This document shows, one piece after another, positions 8,623 to 17,458 of a stretch of DNA of 39,295 nucleotides. This DNA comes from Maledivibacter sp. (lineage in GTDB: Bacteria; Bacillota; Clostridia; Peptostreptococcales; Caminicellaceae). The DNA is taken from positions 1 through 39,295 of the forward strand of contig JAOASB010000024.1 of NCBI GenBank assembly GCA_025210375.1, read 5' to 3'. The notes beneath the pieces are model-generated. The model was not told the DNA's origin and did no database searches. It saw nothing but the letters and a program-made list of their open reading frames with translations. Both the position numbers and the translations under genes were made by a program. How positions within the stretch are numbered: position 1 is the first letter of the stretch; each line of letters begins with the position of its first letter.

Positions 8623-9517
8623 TTTAACTGTAAAATTCAAAACTGGTAAAAAAGGATTTATGACCGCTGTTGATGGAGTATCATTTAACATTAAGAAAAA
8701 TGAAATTTTTGGACTTGTTGGAGAAAGCGGTTGTGGAAAAACAACAACAGGCAGGTCAATAATAAGATTATATGATCCTGTAGAAGGGGAGATTAAATTT
8801 AAGGGTCGTGTAATCTCTGGAAAGCTGGACAGAAAGAAAAAAAAATATATAACAGATAATATAGCAATGATATTTCAAGATCCAATTTCTTCTTTAAATC
8901 CACGGATGACGGTTAGGGAAATTATTGCAGAAGGTTTAAAAATAAGAGGTGTAAAACAAAAATCTAAATTGGATGAAAAAATCTTAAGTATATTGAGTAA
9001 AGTTGGACTCGTTGAAGAACATGCATCGAGATATCCCCATGAGTTTTCAGGTGGTCAAAGGCAAAGGATTGGAATAGCGAGAGCTTTAGTCGTGAATCCT
9101 TCCTTAATAATTGCCGATGAGCCTATTTCAGCACTGGATGTGTCTATTCAAGCTCAGATCATAAACTTACTTTATGATCTAAAGGATGAGCTTGATATAT
9201 CCATTTTATTTGTTGCCCACGATTTGTCGGTTGTAAAATACTTTTCAGATAGGATTGGGGTTATGTACGCTGGTAAACTTGTTGAAGTTGCAGAGGCAGA
9301 TGATCTATATAGGAATCCATTACATCCTTATACTAAAGCATTATTATCTGCTATACCAAAACCAACTCCTTATAAGAATATTAAAGATAAAACAATTGTA
9401 TTCAATTCAAAAAAATATGATTTCAGTTTAAATAGGCAGATGAGAGCAGTAGCCGATGATCATTACGTTTTATGCAGTGAAGATGAGTATCAATCTTATA
9501 TTGAAGATTATAGTTAA
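8579..9517 (+). CDS. oppF: Oligopeptide ABC transporter ATPase OppF
   Basis: Walker A GESGCGKT, Q-loop FQDP, signature SGGQRQR, and Walker B LIIADEP. A GTG at 8579 gives the longest frame. A TTG at 8588 is better placed behind AGGTGG and may be the real start. The C-terminal HPY region is short and degenerate: it keeps HPYTKALLSAIP, then a nonstandard tail with one Cys (HYVLC). It would pair with OppD as the heterodimeric motor. Confidence 0.94.
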   Translation: MEILDQQNNVLEVNNLTVKFKTGKKGFMTAVDGVSFNIKKNEIFGLVGESGCGKTTTGRSIIRLYDPVEGEIKFKGRVISGKLDRKKKKYITDNIAMIFQDPISSLNPRMTVREIIAEGLKIRGVKQKSKLDEKILSILSKVGLVEEHASRYPHEFSGGQRQRIGIARALVVNPSLIIADEPISALDVSIQAQIINLLYDLKDELDISILFVAHDLSVVKYFSDRIGVMYAGKLVEVAEADDLYRNPLHPYTKALLSAIPKPTPYKNIKDKTIVFNSKKYDFSLNRQMRAVADDHYVLCSEDEYQSYIEDYS

Positions 9518-9537
9518 TAATCAGAAGATAGGAAACT

Positions 9538-10518
9538 ATGAAGAAAAGAGAGGGTATTATGAAGAAAGCAACTAAGATTAGGTCCAAATCAAATCTAACT
9601 AATTTAATAGAAAGTGATATGATTATTGTTTCAGGTAAATACAAGTATAAGTTTTCTTGGAATTGGGCAAAACTTCCAGAAGACATGAAACTAACTTTAA
9701 TAAGTGGAGTAACATGTGATAAAGAAGGGAATGTATATGCTTTAAATCGTTCGGAGGATTACCCGATTGTGGTTTTTGATAAAGATGGCAATCTGATAAA
9801 GCGAATATCTATAAAGGAGCCAGTTAAACGTGTTCATGGTGCATATATGACTTCCGATGAAAAGATTTGGTTCGCCGATGATGGTGGTCATGTTGTAAGA
9901 AAAATCGATAAAGAGGGTAATGTAATCATGACAATTGGTGAATTTGGAAAGCCATCGGATACAGGTTGCAATAATGCATTACCATCTCCTGAACTTGCTA
10001 AAAGCATTAAATACAGGGGGCTTCCATTTAATAGACCAACTAAAGCCTTTGAGACAGATAATGGTAATATTTATGTTTCAGATGGATATGCGAATGTTGC
10101 GATTCACAAGTTTGGTAAAGACGGAAATTTAATAAAGTCCTGGGGTGCTGTTGGGAATGGAGATAATGAATTTAGAAGGCCGCATGGTATATGGGTAGAT
10201 AAATTTGAACGTGTTTGGGTAGCTGACCGAGAAAATGATACTGTTAAGATTTTTAATTCCGAGGGCGAATTTATCCATAGAATTGATGACTTGTTGTTTC
10301 CTACCGATTTCTGGTCAGATGGGAATCTAATGTATGTTGGTGAATTAGATGGTAGGTTGTCGATTTTTGATTTAGAGTTTAAGCTAGTAGCACAACTGGG
10401 CTTTGCAGGCTCACCTTTATGTGTTCACGCACTTTATGGTATGCCAAACGGTGATTTGTTTGCATGTGTGTTTAGGGGGGAATATTACTTAGTTAAATTA
10501 GAAAGGATTTGGGATTAA
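9538..10518 (+). CDS. NHL-repeat beta-propeller, peptidyl-alpha-hydroxyglycine amidating lyase (PAL)-like
   Basis: 326 residues from ATG 9538. An in-frame ATG at 9559 behind GAGAGGG is an equally good start. NHL-type blades repeat across the sequence (GNVYALNRS, EKIWFADDGG, GNIYVSDGYAN, ERVWVADREND and others), consistent with a six-bladed propeller. From my memory of mammalian PAL, the catalytic Arg, catalytic Tyr and three zinc-ligand His all have counterparts: R71 (ALNRSE), H100 (RVHGAY), Y184 (SDGYAN), H216 (RPHGIW) and H297 (CVHALY). There is no signal peptide, so it should act in the cytoplasm. No copper monooxygenase (PHM) partner is nearby. I infer a metal-dependent lyase or hydrolase acting on an imported N-acyl or hydroxylated amide. 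A purely structural or regulatory propeller is the alternative. Confidence 0.75.
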   Translation: MKKREGIMKKATKIRSKSNLTNLIESDMIIVSGKYKYKFSWNWAKLPEDMKLTLISGVTCDKEGNVYALNRSEDYPIVVFDKDGNLIKRISIKEPVKRVHGAYMTSDEKIWFADDGGHVVRKIDKEGNVIMTIGEFGKPSDTGCNNALPSPELAKSIKYRGLPFNRPTKAFETDNGNIYVSDGYANVAIHKFGKDGNLIKSWGAVGNGDNEFRRPHGIWVDKFERVWVADRENDTVKIFNSEGEFIHRIDDLLFPTDFWSDGNLMYVGELDGRLSIFDLEFKLVAQLGFAGSPLCVHALYGMPNGDLFACVFRGEYYLVKLERIWD

Positions 10519-10519
10519 T

Positions 10520-12166
10520 ATGAAAAGAAATCTCAAAATTATTAGAACCGCAATAACGAAAGATATTGTTACATTTAACCCACAACGCTACGATTCTATA
10601 ACTAATGCAGAAATGATTCGTTTATGTTCTGGTCGCTTGTATTCAACGATACCAAATGAAGATTTTTCGTCCTATGTATTGAAAGGTGAAATTGCAGATG
10701 GTGAGCCAATACAAGTTGATCAGTTGGGGAAAGTGTGGCGCATAGTTATCAATAGGAATGCAAAATGGGATGATGGTACTCCAATAACATCTGAAGATAT
10801 AATTCATACCTTTAAGAGTATGTTTGATCCAATACTTCAAAATCCTAAATCCAGTAACTTAATTAGTAGTCATATTACAATCTTGAATGCAAAGGAGTAT
10901 TTTAATCAGAGGAATAAACAAGAAATTGTTAAGTGGGATGATGTTGGTGTTAAAAAAATAGATGAGTTTACCGTTGAACTAGAGACTGTTGAATCCCATG
11001 ACTCAATTGAAGTGATGATGCATTTTGTAAATGCAGCATCTTCAATTGTAAGAAAAGAAACTCATTCATTATACACAAATAATGGTAATACAGATTATGG
11101 AAATGATGTTTTGAAATTTAGTTCATCAGGTCCATATATTTTGAGAGAATGGGTAAAGGGAAAGAAAATTAGATTTATTAAGAATCCATATTATATATAC
11201 GAGGAACATATTAAACTTGATGAGTTCCATGTAATTATAGAACCAGATGAAAAGAAATGCATTGAATATTACAATTATGATCTGATTGATTATATTGAAA
11301 TTTCAAAATCAAACTTATGCATGATTGATGAGGACGAACAGGTAATTGTTGCTCCTCATAAAATAATTAATGGAATATCTATAAATACCTCTAATCCTAA
11401 CCAAGCAATACTAAAAAATAAAAAGTTTAGAAATGCATTATACTATGGGATTAACAGGCTTGAATTGGCAAATATATTAGGTGAAGTACCTGCTAATTAT
11501 TATTTATCAACAGCCCGTATTATCGACAGAAAAAATGGTAAAAGCTATAGAAGTACCAAGAAGGCTCAGGAATTAGTAGAGGAAAACCATAGTTACAATA
11601 AAGTATTCGCAATACAGCAATTTGAAGAGGCATTAAGAGAAACCTCAGTTAATAAAGTGAGTATAACGTTACTTTGTCCTAATGAAGCTAACAGTAAAGT
11701 TATTGCTGACTATTTAAAAGCATCATTTGAAGAGATTTTTTCAGGTAGATTAGCTTTAAAAATTGAAATTGTCGACTTTCTAGACATGCGAAAAAAAATG
11801 AAAATGTGGGAAGAAGATTCTGGGTCTTATGAATTAGGTTTTTGTGGATGGGGTGGCAGTACATTGGCACCATGGAATGCTTTAAAGTATTTCACAAGCA
11901 ATTATCCGCAAAAAAATGAGCCTTTTTCTAATGCTGACTTTGACGAATTATTTTATAGAGCCAGTTATGGAGATCAAAGGTTTGAATCAAATGAAAGGCT
12001 TGATATTACCTGTGCTATGGAGAAAATATTAATGGATGAGAAGCCATATATACCAGTTACAGAGAAAACGGTGTATTATATAAAAAAACAGTATGTGAAA
12101 TTGTCTTTTGATCACTATATTCCTGTGATTGGATTCGGTTTTAAGTATTGCGATATAGAAGACTAA
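10520..12166 (+). CDS. Second leaderless family 5 solute-binding protein (cytoplasmic)
   Basis: 548 residues starting one base after the NHL gene's stop, so there is no room for a leader. The N-terminus MKRNLKIIRTAITKDIVTFN enters the SBP_bac_5 domain directly. It is clearly paralogous to the proteins at 1933 and 3576 (SGRLYSTIPNEDF, EDIIHTFKSMFDP, APWNALKYF, EKPYIPVTEK). It has seven cysteines and no lipobox, consistent with the cytoplasm. It lies between a PAL-like protein and two amide hydrolases, which suggests a ligand-binding role in intracellular processing or sensing. Function unproven. Confidence 0.83.
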   Translation: MKRNLKIIRTAITKDIVTFNPQRYDSITNAEMIRLCSGRLYSTIPNEDFSSYVLKGEIADGEPIQVDQLGKVWRIVINRNAKWDDGTPITSEDIIHTFKSMFDPILQNPKSSNLISSHITILNAKEYFNQRNKQEIVKWDDVGVKKIDEFTVELETVESHDSIEVMMHFVNAASSIVRKETHSLYTNNGNTDYGNDVLKFSSSGPYILREWVKGKKIRFIKNPYYIYEEHIKLDEFHVIIEPDEKKCIEYYNYDLIDYIEISKSNLCMIDEDEQVIVAPHKIINGISINTSNPNQAILKNKKFRNALYYGINRLELANILGEVPANYYLSTARIIDRKNGKSYRSTKKAQELVEENHSYNKVFAIQQFEEALRETSVNKVSITLLCPNEANSKVIADYLKASFEEIFSGRLALKIEIVDFLDMRKKMKMWEEDSGSYELGFCGWGGSTLAPWNALKYFTSNYPQKNEPFSNADFDELFYRASYGDQRFESNERLDITCAMEKILMDEKPYIPVTEKTVYYIKKQYVKLSFDHYIPVIGFGFKYCDIED

Positions 12167-12180
12167 TAGGAGTGTAAAAT

Positions 12181-13773
12181 ATGTATGATATTGCGATTAT
12201 AAATGGTTCTATCATTGATGGAACTGGAAGTACGATACAAAAAAGAAATTTGTATATAAAGAATGATATAATAGAGATAATTAGTTCTGAAATATATAAA
12301 GCAAAATATGTCATTGATGCATCGGGGTTAGCCGTATCCCCGGGATTCATCGATATACATACACATTCAGATATATCGGCGCTATTTGACAATACTATGG
12401 AAAGTAAGATTCTTCAAGGCGTCACTTTGGAACTGGCTGGAAACTGTGGCAATTCCTCTGCGCCTGCTGTAGGAGAATTGGAAGCACATAATTATAAACA
12501 AGGGTATAACTTGCATAGTATTACGGAAGTACCTGACAATGAAAGTATTGGGAAGTTAGGTAGTCAAATGGAGCGTGTCGGTATAACAAATAACTATGCC
12601 TCATTAGTTGGTCATAGTACTCTTCGCAAGGCTATTGTCGGAGAAGCTTTTAGAGATTCAACAGATGAAGAAATCGAGGCAATGTGTAGTCTTCTTGAAA
12701 AGCAAATAATTGAAGGGGCGTTTGGCATATCATTTGGATTAATCTATGCTCCTTCTTCATTTGCTAAAAAGGAAGAATTGATAGCACTGGCTAAAATTGT
12801 GAGTAAATATCAAGGAATTGTTGCATTTCATATGAGGAATGAAGGTGCAGGAATATTTGAAGCTTTGGATGAGTGTATTGAGATTGCACAATTATCAGGA
12901 GCTCAAATACAAATTTCACATCTCAAGCTTAGCCATAAATCCGTACACCTTATGGCGGGAAAGGTGTTGGATAAAATAGAGAGAGCACGATCAAGGGGTG
13001 TAAAAATTTATTGTGATCAGTACCCTTATAGAGCGTCTAGTACATCATTGAAAGTTTTGCTTCCCCCATGGGCTCTAGATGGTGGTGTTGAGCAAGCACT
13101 TAATAGACTAATAAATGAGAAAGGCGAAATTACCAAGGAACTAGATGCAAAAATCCTCCAAAGGGGTGGCGCAAGTAATATTTTCATCAATAATACATTC
13201 GGACGGTGTCCTGAATATGAAGAGAAATACTTAAATGAAATATTAGAGGAGAGAGGCTGGAGTGAAGTTGAATGTATAAAAAATATACTCATTGATTGTA
13301 AATTGAGAGTAAGTGCCATTTATTTCACGATGGATGATGAAGATGTCTATAGGTTTTTAAAGCAAGAAGATATTGCTGTAAGCAGTGATGGAAGAAGCTT
13401 TACACTGAACACTGACAAGTTAAAAGGCAATCCTCATCCAAGAAACTTTGGAGCATTTCCTAGAGCTTTAAAATTGATGAGAGACCGCAAGCTATTACCT
13501 CTGGAATTAGCAATTCATAAGATGACATCTCTACCTGCATCAATATTAGGAATTAGTGATCGAGGAATTATACAAGAGGGAAAGATTGCTGATTTAGTAA
13601 TCTTTAACCCAGAGACTATAGAAGATACCGCATCATTTAAACAAGCAGCTTCAAAACCAAAGGGTATCGTTTATGTCATTGTAAACGGTCAAATTGTAGT
13701 TAAGGAAGGCAATGTAGTAAAAAGTGGAACGGGAAGGTTTATAAAGAAATCTTTAGGAGGATACAATGGATAG
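12181..13773 (+). CDS. N-acyl-D-amino-acid deacylase (D-aminoacylase)
   Basis: 530-residue metal-dependent amidohydrolase of the D-aminoacylase family, which hydrolyses N-acyl-D-amino acids to D-amino acid plus carboxylate. Seen in order: GFIDIHTHSD (H60, H62, D64), GNCG (metal-bridging Cys89 equivalent), AFHMRNE (H217), ISHLK (H247), YPY, SSDG (D403) and the C-terminal beta-sandwich GKIADLVIFNPE. These match the Cys/His/His/Asp set known for the Alcaligenes enzyme. There is no signal peptide. RBS TAGGAG. Its 3' end overlaps the next gene by 8 nt, so the two are translationally coupled. Confidence 0.92.
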   Translation: MYDIAIINGSIIDGTGSTIQKRNLYIKNDIIEIISSEIYKAKYVIDASGLAVSPGFIDIHTHSDISALFDNTMESKILQGVTLELAGNCGNSSAPAVGELEAHNYKQGYNLHSITEVPDNESIGKLGSQMERVGITNNYASLVGHSTLRKAIVGEAFRDSTDEEIEAMCSLLEKQIIEGAFGISFGLIYAPSSFAKKEELIALAKIVSKYQGIVAFHMRNEGAGIFEALDECIEIAQLSGAQIQISHLKLSHKSVHLMAGKVLDKIERARSRGVKIYCDQYPYRASSTSLKVLLPPWALDGGVEQALNRLINEKGEITKELDAKILQRGGASNIFINNTFGRCPEYEEKYLNEILEERGWSEVECIKNILIDCKLRVSAIYFTMDDEDVYRFLKQEDIAVSSDGRSFTLNTDKLKGNPHPRNFGAFPRALKLMRDRKLLPLELAIHKMTSLPASILGISDRGIIQEGKIADLVIFNPETIEDTASFKQAASKPKGIVYVIVNGQIVVKEGNVVKSGTGRFIKKSLGGYNG

Positions 13774-15208
13774 TTATAATGTAGTTAATAAATGGATTGA
13801 TCAGAATTCGACTCCTTTATTAGATTTAAGCGATAAAATATGGTCTTTTTCAGAAATGAAGTTTGAAGAGTATAAATCTGCAGATGCGACTAAAAAAATA
13901 ATGAAAGAAAATGGATTTGAAATTCATGAAAACGTAGCTGGACTAGAAACAGCATTTATTTGTTCGTATGGTTCAGGAAGTCCAGTCATTGGTTTTTTGG
14001 GAGAATATGATGCATTGGATGGACTGTCGCAGCAAGCTGATGTTTTTCATAGATCAAATGAAGGCAGTGACTTGTCAGGTCATGGTTGCGGACACAATTT
14101 ACTGGGGGCTTCATGTGCTTTAGCTGTAATAGCAATTAAGGAATATATGATTAATAATAGGTTGGAAGGAACAATTAAATTATTTGGTTGTCCTGGAGAA
14201 GAAGGTGGGTCAGGTAAGACTTTCATGGCTAGAGAAGGTATTTTCGATGATCTAGATGCAGCAATAACATGGCATCCTAAAAATCAAAATTCTGTAACCA
14301 ATTCTTCATCTTTAGCCAATATACAATCAAAGTTTAGGTTTAAAGGAAAAAGTGCGCATGCCGGTGGAGCACCACATTTAGGACGGAGTGCTTTGGATGC
14401 AGTAGAGCTAATGCATGTAGGGGTAAACTATTTAAGAGAGCATGTAATTCAGGATGCAAGATTACACTATGCAATCACAAATACCGGTGGTGTATCTCCA
14501 AATGTGGTCCAAGCAGATGCTGAAACCGTTCATTATGTTAGGGCTCCTGAAATGTCAGCGGTAAATAGTATTTACGAAAGAGTTTGCAACATTGCTCGAG
14601 GGGCAGCCTTAATGACGGATACTTCAGTTGAAATAGAAATTATAAAGGCTACCTCAAATACAATCATAAATTCAACTTTAAACAGAGTAATGGATCAAGT
14701 ATATTCTGAACTAGGTGAAATTAGTTATAACGCTGATGATTATGAATACGCCAATAAGTATATGGAGACATTATCAGAAGAAGATATAAAGCACGTAATA
14801 AATGTCGTGAAAAGGAATATGACCACTGAGAATTTTATGCAAAACAAAGAGACGTTAATGAATAGTTCTCTCTTGCCATTCCATGTAACATTGAAAGAAA
14901 GGGAAGTTGTAAGGAAAGGATCGACAGATGTTGCAGATGTGTCTTGGATTGTACCCACAGTTCAGGCAGGTGTTGTTTGCTATGCAAAAGGGACACCTGG
15001 TCACAGCTGGCAAAAGGTTGCGCAAGGCAAATCATCAATTGCTAAAAAGGGATTAATCTACTCTTCTAAAGTGATGGCCTTAACAGCACTTAAACTATTG
15101 GATAACCCACTGATATTAGAAGCGGCGAAAAGAGAATTGCAAAATAGAGTTGGACCTACAGGGTATATATGCCCAATACCTGAGAATGTGTTTCCCAGCA
15201 AAATTTAA
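13766..15208 (+). CDS. M20D amidohydrolase, AbgB-like
   Basis: 480 residues, the length of p-aminobenzoyl-glutamate hydrolase subunit B and relatives. Metal and catalytic motifs: GEYDALDG (80-87), GHGCGHN (105-111), CPGEEGG (E145/E146) and WHP (H170), then the dimerisation lid domain starting at KFRFKGKSAHAGGAP. It starts behind TAGGAGG inside the end of the D-aminoacylase gene. Known relatives cleave N-acyl or aminobenzoyl amino acids and some dipeptides. Here it probably hydrolyses a second amide bond of the imported substrate. No AbgA partner is present. Confidence 0.9.
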   Translation: MDSYNVVNKWIDQNSTPLLDLSDKIWSFSEMKFEEYKSADATKKIMKENGFEIHENVAGLETAFICSYGSGSPVIGFLGEYDALDGLSQQADVFHRSNEGSDLSGHGCGHNLLGASCALAVIAIKEYMINNRLEGTIKLFGCPGEEGGSGKTFMAREGIFDDLDAAITWHPKNQNSVTNSSSLANIQSKFRFKGKSAHAGGAPHLGRSALDAVELMHVGVNYLREHVIQDARLHYAITNTGGVSPNVVQADAETVHYVRAPEMSAVNSIYERVCNIARGAALMTDTSVEIEIIKATSNTIINSTLNRVMDQVYSELGEISYNADDYEYANKYMETLSEEDIKHVINVVKRNMTTENFMQNKETLMNSSLLPFHVTLKEREVVRKGSTDVADVSWIVPTVQAGVVCYAKGTPGHSWQKVAQGKSSIAKKGLIYSSKVMALTALKLLDNPLILEAAKRELQNRVGPTGYICPIPENVFPSKI

Positions 15209-15235
15209 ATTTGATTATGAAGTGAGAGATTGCTT

Positions 15236-16555
15236 ATGAAACTAGGAATTGTAAAACATAATAAAAGTGTAACCGCACATCAAGTGGCTATGATTATCGA
15301 TCGTGATTTTACTGAGATTGAGTATGTATTTTTAGAATATGATAATTTAGACAGAATTGATGATTTAATCAAAGCAAATTATTCAAGATTAGATGCACTT
15401 CTTTTTCTTGGGAAATTAAGCTATGATGTTGCAAGTAAATCAATGGTAAAAAGTATTTTAATGGAACATTTGTCCTATTCAAAGTATTCAATAATTAATA
15501 GTTTTATGCACGCTCACTTGGTCTATGGTTATGATTTGAATAAGATAAGTTGTGCAACTACAAATACTAAAAAAATATTACAAATACAGGAAGATTTAGA
15601 AATTAATGATAAACTGCCAGAACTGTTATTAGCATCAACTGAACAATACAATAAGATTAGTATTGAAGAATGTTATCAATTAAATAAAAAGGCCTATTTA
15701 AATGGAGAAATAGATTTTATAATTTCTACTGTTACAGGTGTATTGGAAAAACTAAAAGCAGATAATATTCCTTGTGAAATGGTGACGCATGCAGAAATCA
15801 GTATTAAAAGTAAATTAAGAAGATTATTAATGCGAAATATTGCTGAGGTAAACAAAAGCAATCAGATTATAGTCATCGCAATCTCGATTGACCGATTACC
15901 TTATTCAGCAATTCAAAATTATGATGAGTATTATAATTCAATTCAACAACTAAAGATATACAAGGAAATTTATAAGTTTTCAAAGGCTACACAGTCTGCA
16001 ATTATGGAAATTGGCAATGGAAATTTTTTGCTTTTTTCTACTAGAAATGTAATTGAAAGAGAAACCGATGGATTTACGAAAATGGATTTAATCGATAAAA
16101 TAAGAGATACAAAATGTGGTACAATTAGTATGGCTATTGGTTTTGGGGCAACAGCAAATCAAGCTAAGAAAAGTGCTCTAAAAGGGCAATATCATTCACA
16201 AAAGCAAGGTGGAAACTGTGCTTTTGTCGTGTTTGACGATAACAATATGTTTATATTAAATAAAAGTGTTACATCAAAAGAAATAAGCGAGAAAGTTGAT
16301 AAGAGAATTAATGATATTGCTATTAATTCTAAACTTGGAATAAATACAGTATTTAAATTGATTAGAGTTGTTGAACAATATTCAATTGAAGAAATTACGG
16401 CAAAAGAATTAGCGCTTTTGTATGGTATCACTCACAGCAGCATGAACAAAATAATATCCAAGCTTGAAGCCTGTAACTATGTCAAGATAATTTCCAATAA
16501 TAAAATTAATCAACGTGGCCGACCCAGTAGAATTATCAGGTTCAATTTTGGATAA
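15236..16555 (+). CDS. Transcriptional regulator: sensor domain, GGDEF-like domain, C-terminal winged helix
   Basis: ATG 15236 (behind GTGAGAG) is preferred over an in-frame TTG at 15230, giving 439 residues. About 1-190 is an unrecognised alpha/beta sensor region. About 205-340 resembles a degenerate GGDEF or GTP-cyclohydrolase-III-like cyclase fold, ending in IGFGATANQAKKSALKG and GGNCAFVVFDD, without a GGDEF catalytic motif. About 370-440 is a winged helix (ITAKELALLYGITHSSMNKIISKLEACNYVKI) with a basic GRPSR wing. It is the last gene of the operon, 27 nt after the hydrolase gene, so it is likely the pathway-specific regulator. The domain calls are by eye. Confidence 0.65.
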   Translation: MKLGIVKHNKSVTAHQVAMIIDRDFTEIEYVFLEYDNLDRIDDLIKANYSRLDALLFLGKLSYDVASKSMVKSILMEHLSYSKYSIINSFMHAHLVYGYDLNKISCATTNTKKILQIQEDLEINDKLPELLLASTEQYNKISIEECYQLNKKAYLNGEIDFIISTVTGVLEKLKADNIPCEMVTHAEISIKSKLRRLLMRNIAEVNKSNQIIVIAISIDRLPYSAIQNYDEYYNSIQQLKIYKEIYKFSKATQSAIMEIGNGNFLLFSTRNVIERETDGFTKMDLIDKIRDTKCGTISMAIGFGATANQAKKSALKGQYHSQKQGGNCAFVVFDDNNMFILNKSVTSKEISEKVDKRINDIAINSKLGINTVFKLIRVVEQYSIEEITAKELALLYGITHSSMNKIISKLEACNYVKIISNNKINQRGRPSRIIRFNFG

Positions 16556-16656
16556 AGATTTTTGACCAAGATAATGCATCTAGGCAAGGGGACAGGGGGA
16601 GACAATGTCGTCAACTTAAGAAAAATAAAAATATATGGACTTTCTTAAAAATAATT

Positions 16657-16719
16657 ATAAACAGCTCTACAAATAGAAATGTGATTTTTAGACATACTAT
16701 CTAATTTGGAGCTGTTTAT
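16657..16719. repeat. Long hairpin (11-bp perfect arms) of a small repeat
   Basis: ATAAACAGCTC (16657-16667) is the exact reverse complement of GAGCTGTTTAT (16709-16719). Allowing a 2-nt bulge adds five more pairs (CAAAT/ATTTG). There is no U-tract. After the right arm, a frame starts ATG at 16720 and reads MTKKSIVKLILKDEG before stopping in the REP-like half repeat. It could be a decayed mobile-element end or an old gene leader. Confidence 0.5.
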
Positions 16720-16752
16720 ATGACTAAAAAATCTATTGTCAAATTAATTCTG

Positions 16753-16785
16753 AAGGACGAGGGGACAGGTTGAATGTCCTTTTTT
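16753..16785 (+). repeat. REP-like half repeat (left half of the 95-nt family)
   Basis: The sequence AAGGACGAGGGGACAGG, then TTGAATGTCCTTTT, is nearly identical to the left half of the copies at 18865 and 19228. The right half is missing. A further related scrap (AAGGGGACAGG) is at about 16586. Confidence 0.75.
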
Positions 16786-16792
16786 CATCTAG

Positions 16793-17458
16793 CGGTTTAC
16801 AAGTATTAAAATAAAAAACAAACTAGTAGGAGATCAAGAGTATTCAACCAAGAAGCTACATATGATAACTGAACCAATACCCCTTACTGCTTCAATAGAC
16901 TATGTAGAATCTGGAATAGACACTAAGTATAGTAAAAAACTTCTAGTACATATTATTAGCCCATTTAAAGTGGCTTTATACTCAGAGCTAAGAACTGACT
17001 CTGAAAGAGAGACTTACATGGTTTGCAAATCTTTAACACCAAATAACATATTATTCAATAGATTTTTAGACACCGAGCAATTTAATATAATGCTGCGATC
17101 AAGTTTTGTTGACAACGATGATAGAAAAAAATTACTAAAAGTAACTGGAATAATTAAACATAAAGCAGTAAAAGAAGTTGGTGATGATGGAGTAAGCTAG
17201 GCTGTAACTATAAAGACAGGTGTAGCCACTGTAAATGATGTGAAAGCACCTAATCCAGTTGAATTGGCACCTTATAGAACCTTTTCAGAGATTGAATAAC
17301 AACCTGAAAGCTCATTCATTTTCAGAATGTAAAGTGGACCTTCAGTAGCACTTTATGAAGCCGATGGAGGAGCTTGGAGAAATGAAGCTATGGAGAATAT
17401 AAAAGAATACCTAGTTAAGAATTTTGAAGGACTAGATTTTGTAAAGGTGATTTCTTAG
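16793..17458 (+). pseudogene. Prophage-derived conserved protein with three in-frame stops
   Basis: A single frame runs from just after the REP half repeat to the TAG at 17456-17458, interrupted by TAG (17198-17200), TAA (17297-17299) and TAA (17330-17332). No frameshift is needed. The joined product includes LTASIDYVESGI, LVHIISPFKVALYSEL, NRFLDTEQFNIMLRSSFVD, a GDDGVS junction, NPVELAPYRTFSEIE and LYEADGGAWRNEAMENI. This looks like a phage-encoded hypothetical family found in Gram-positive prophages (recognition by memory; I do not assign a family number). The first part alone (16862-17200) would appear as a 112-residue gene. The 5' end is cut by the repeat. Confidence 0.65.

Noticed and set aside
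13026..13319. 97-codon minus frame inside the D-aminoacylase gene
   Set aside because: Antisense to a conserved enzyme with intact catalytic motifs; no ribosome site.
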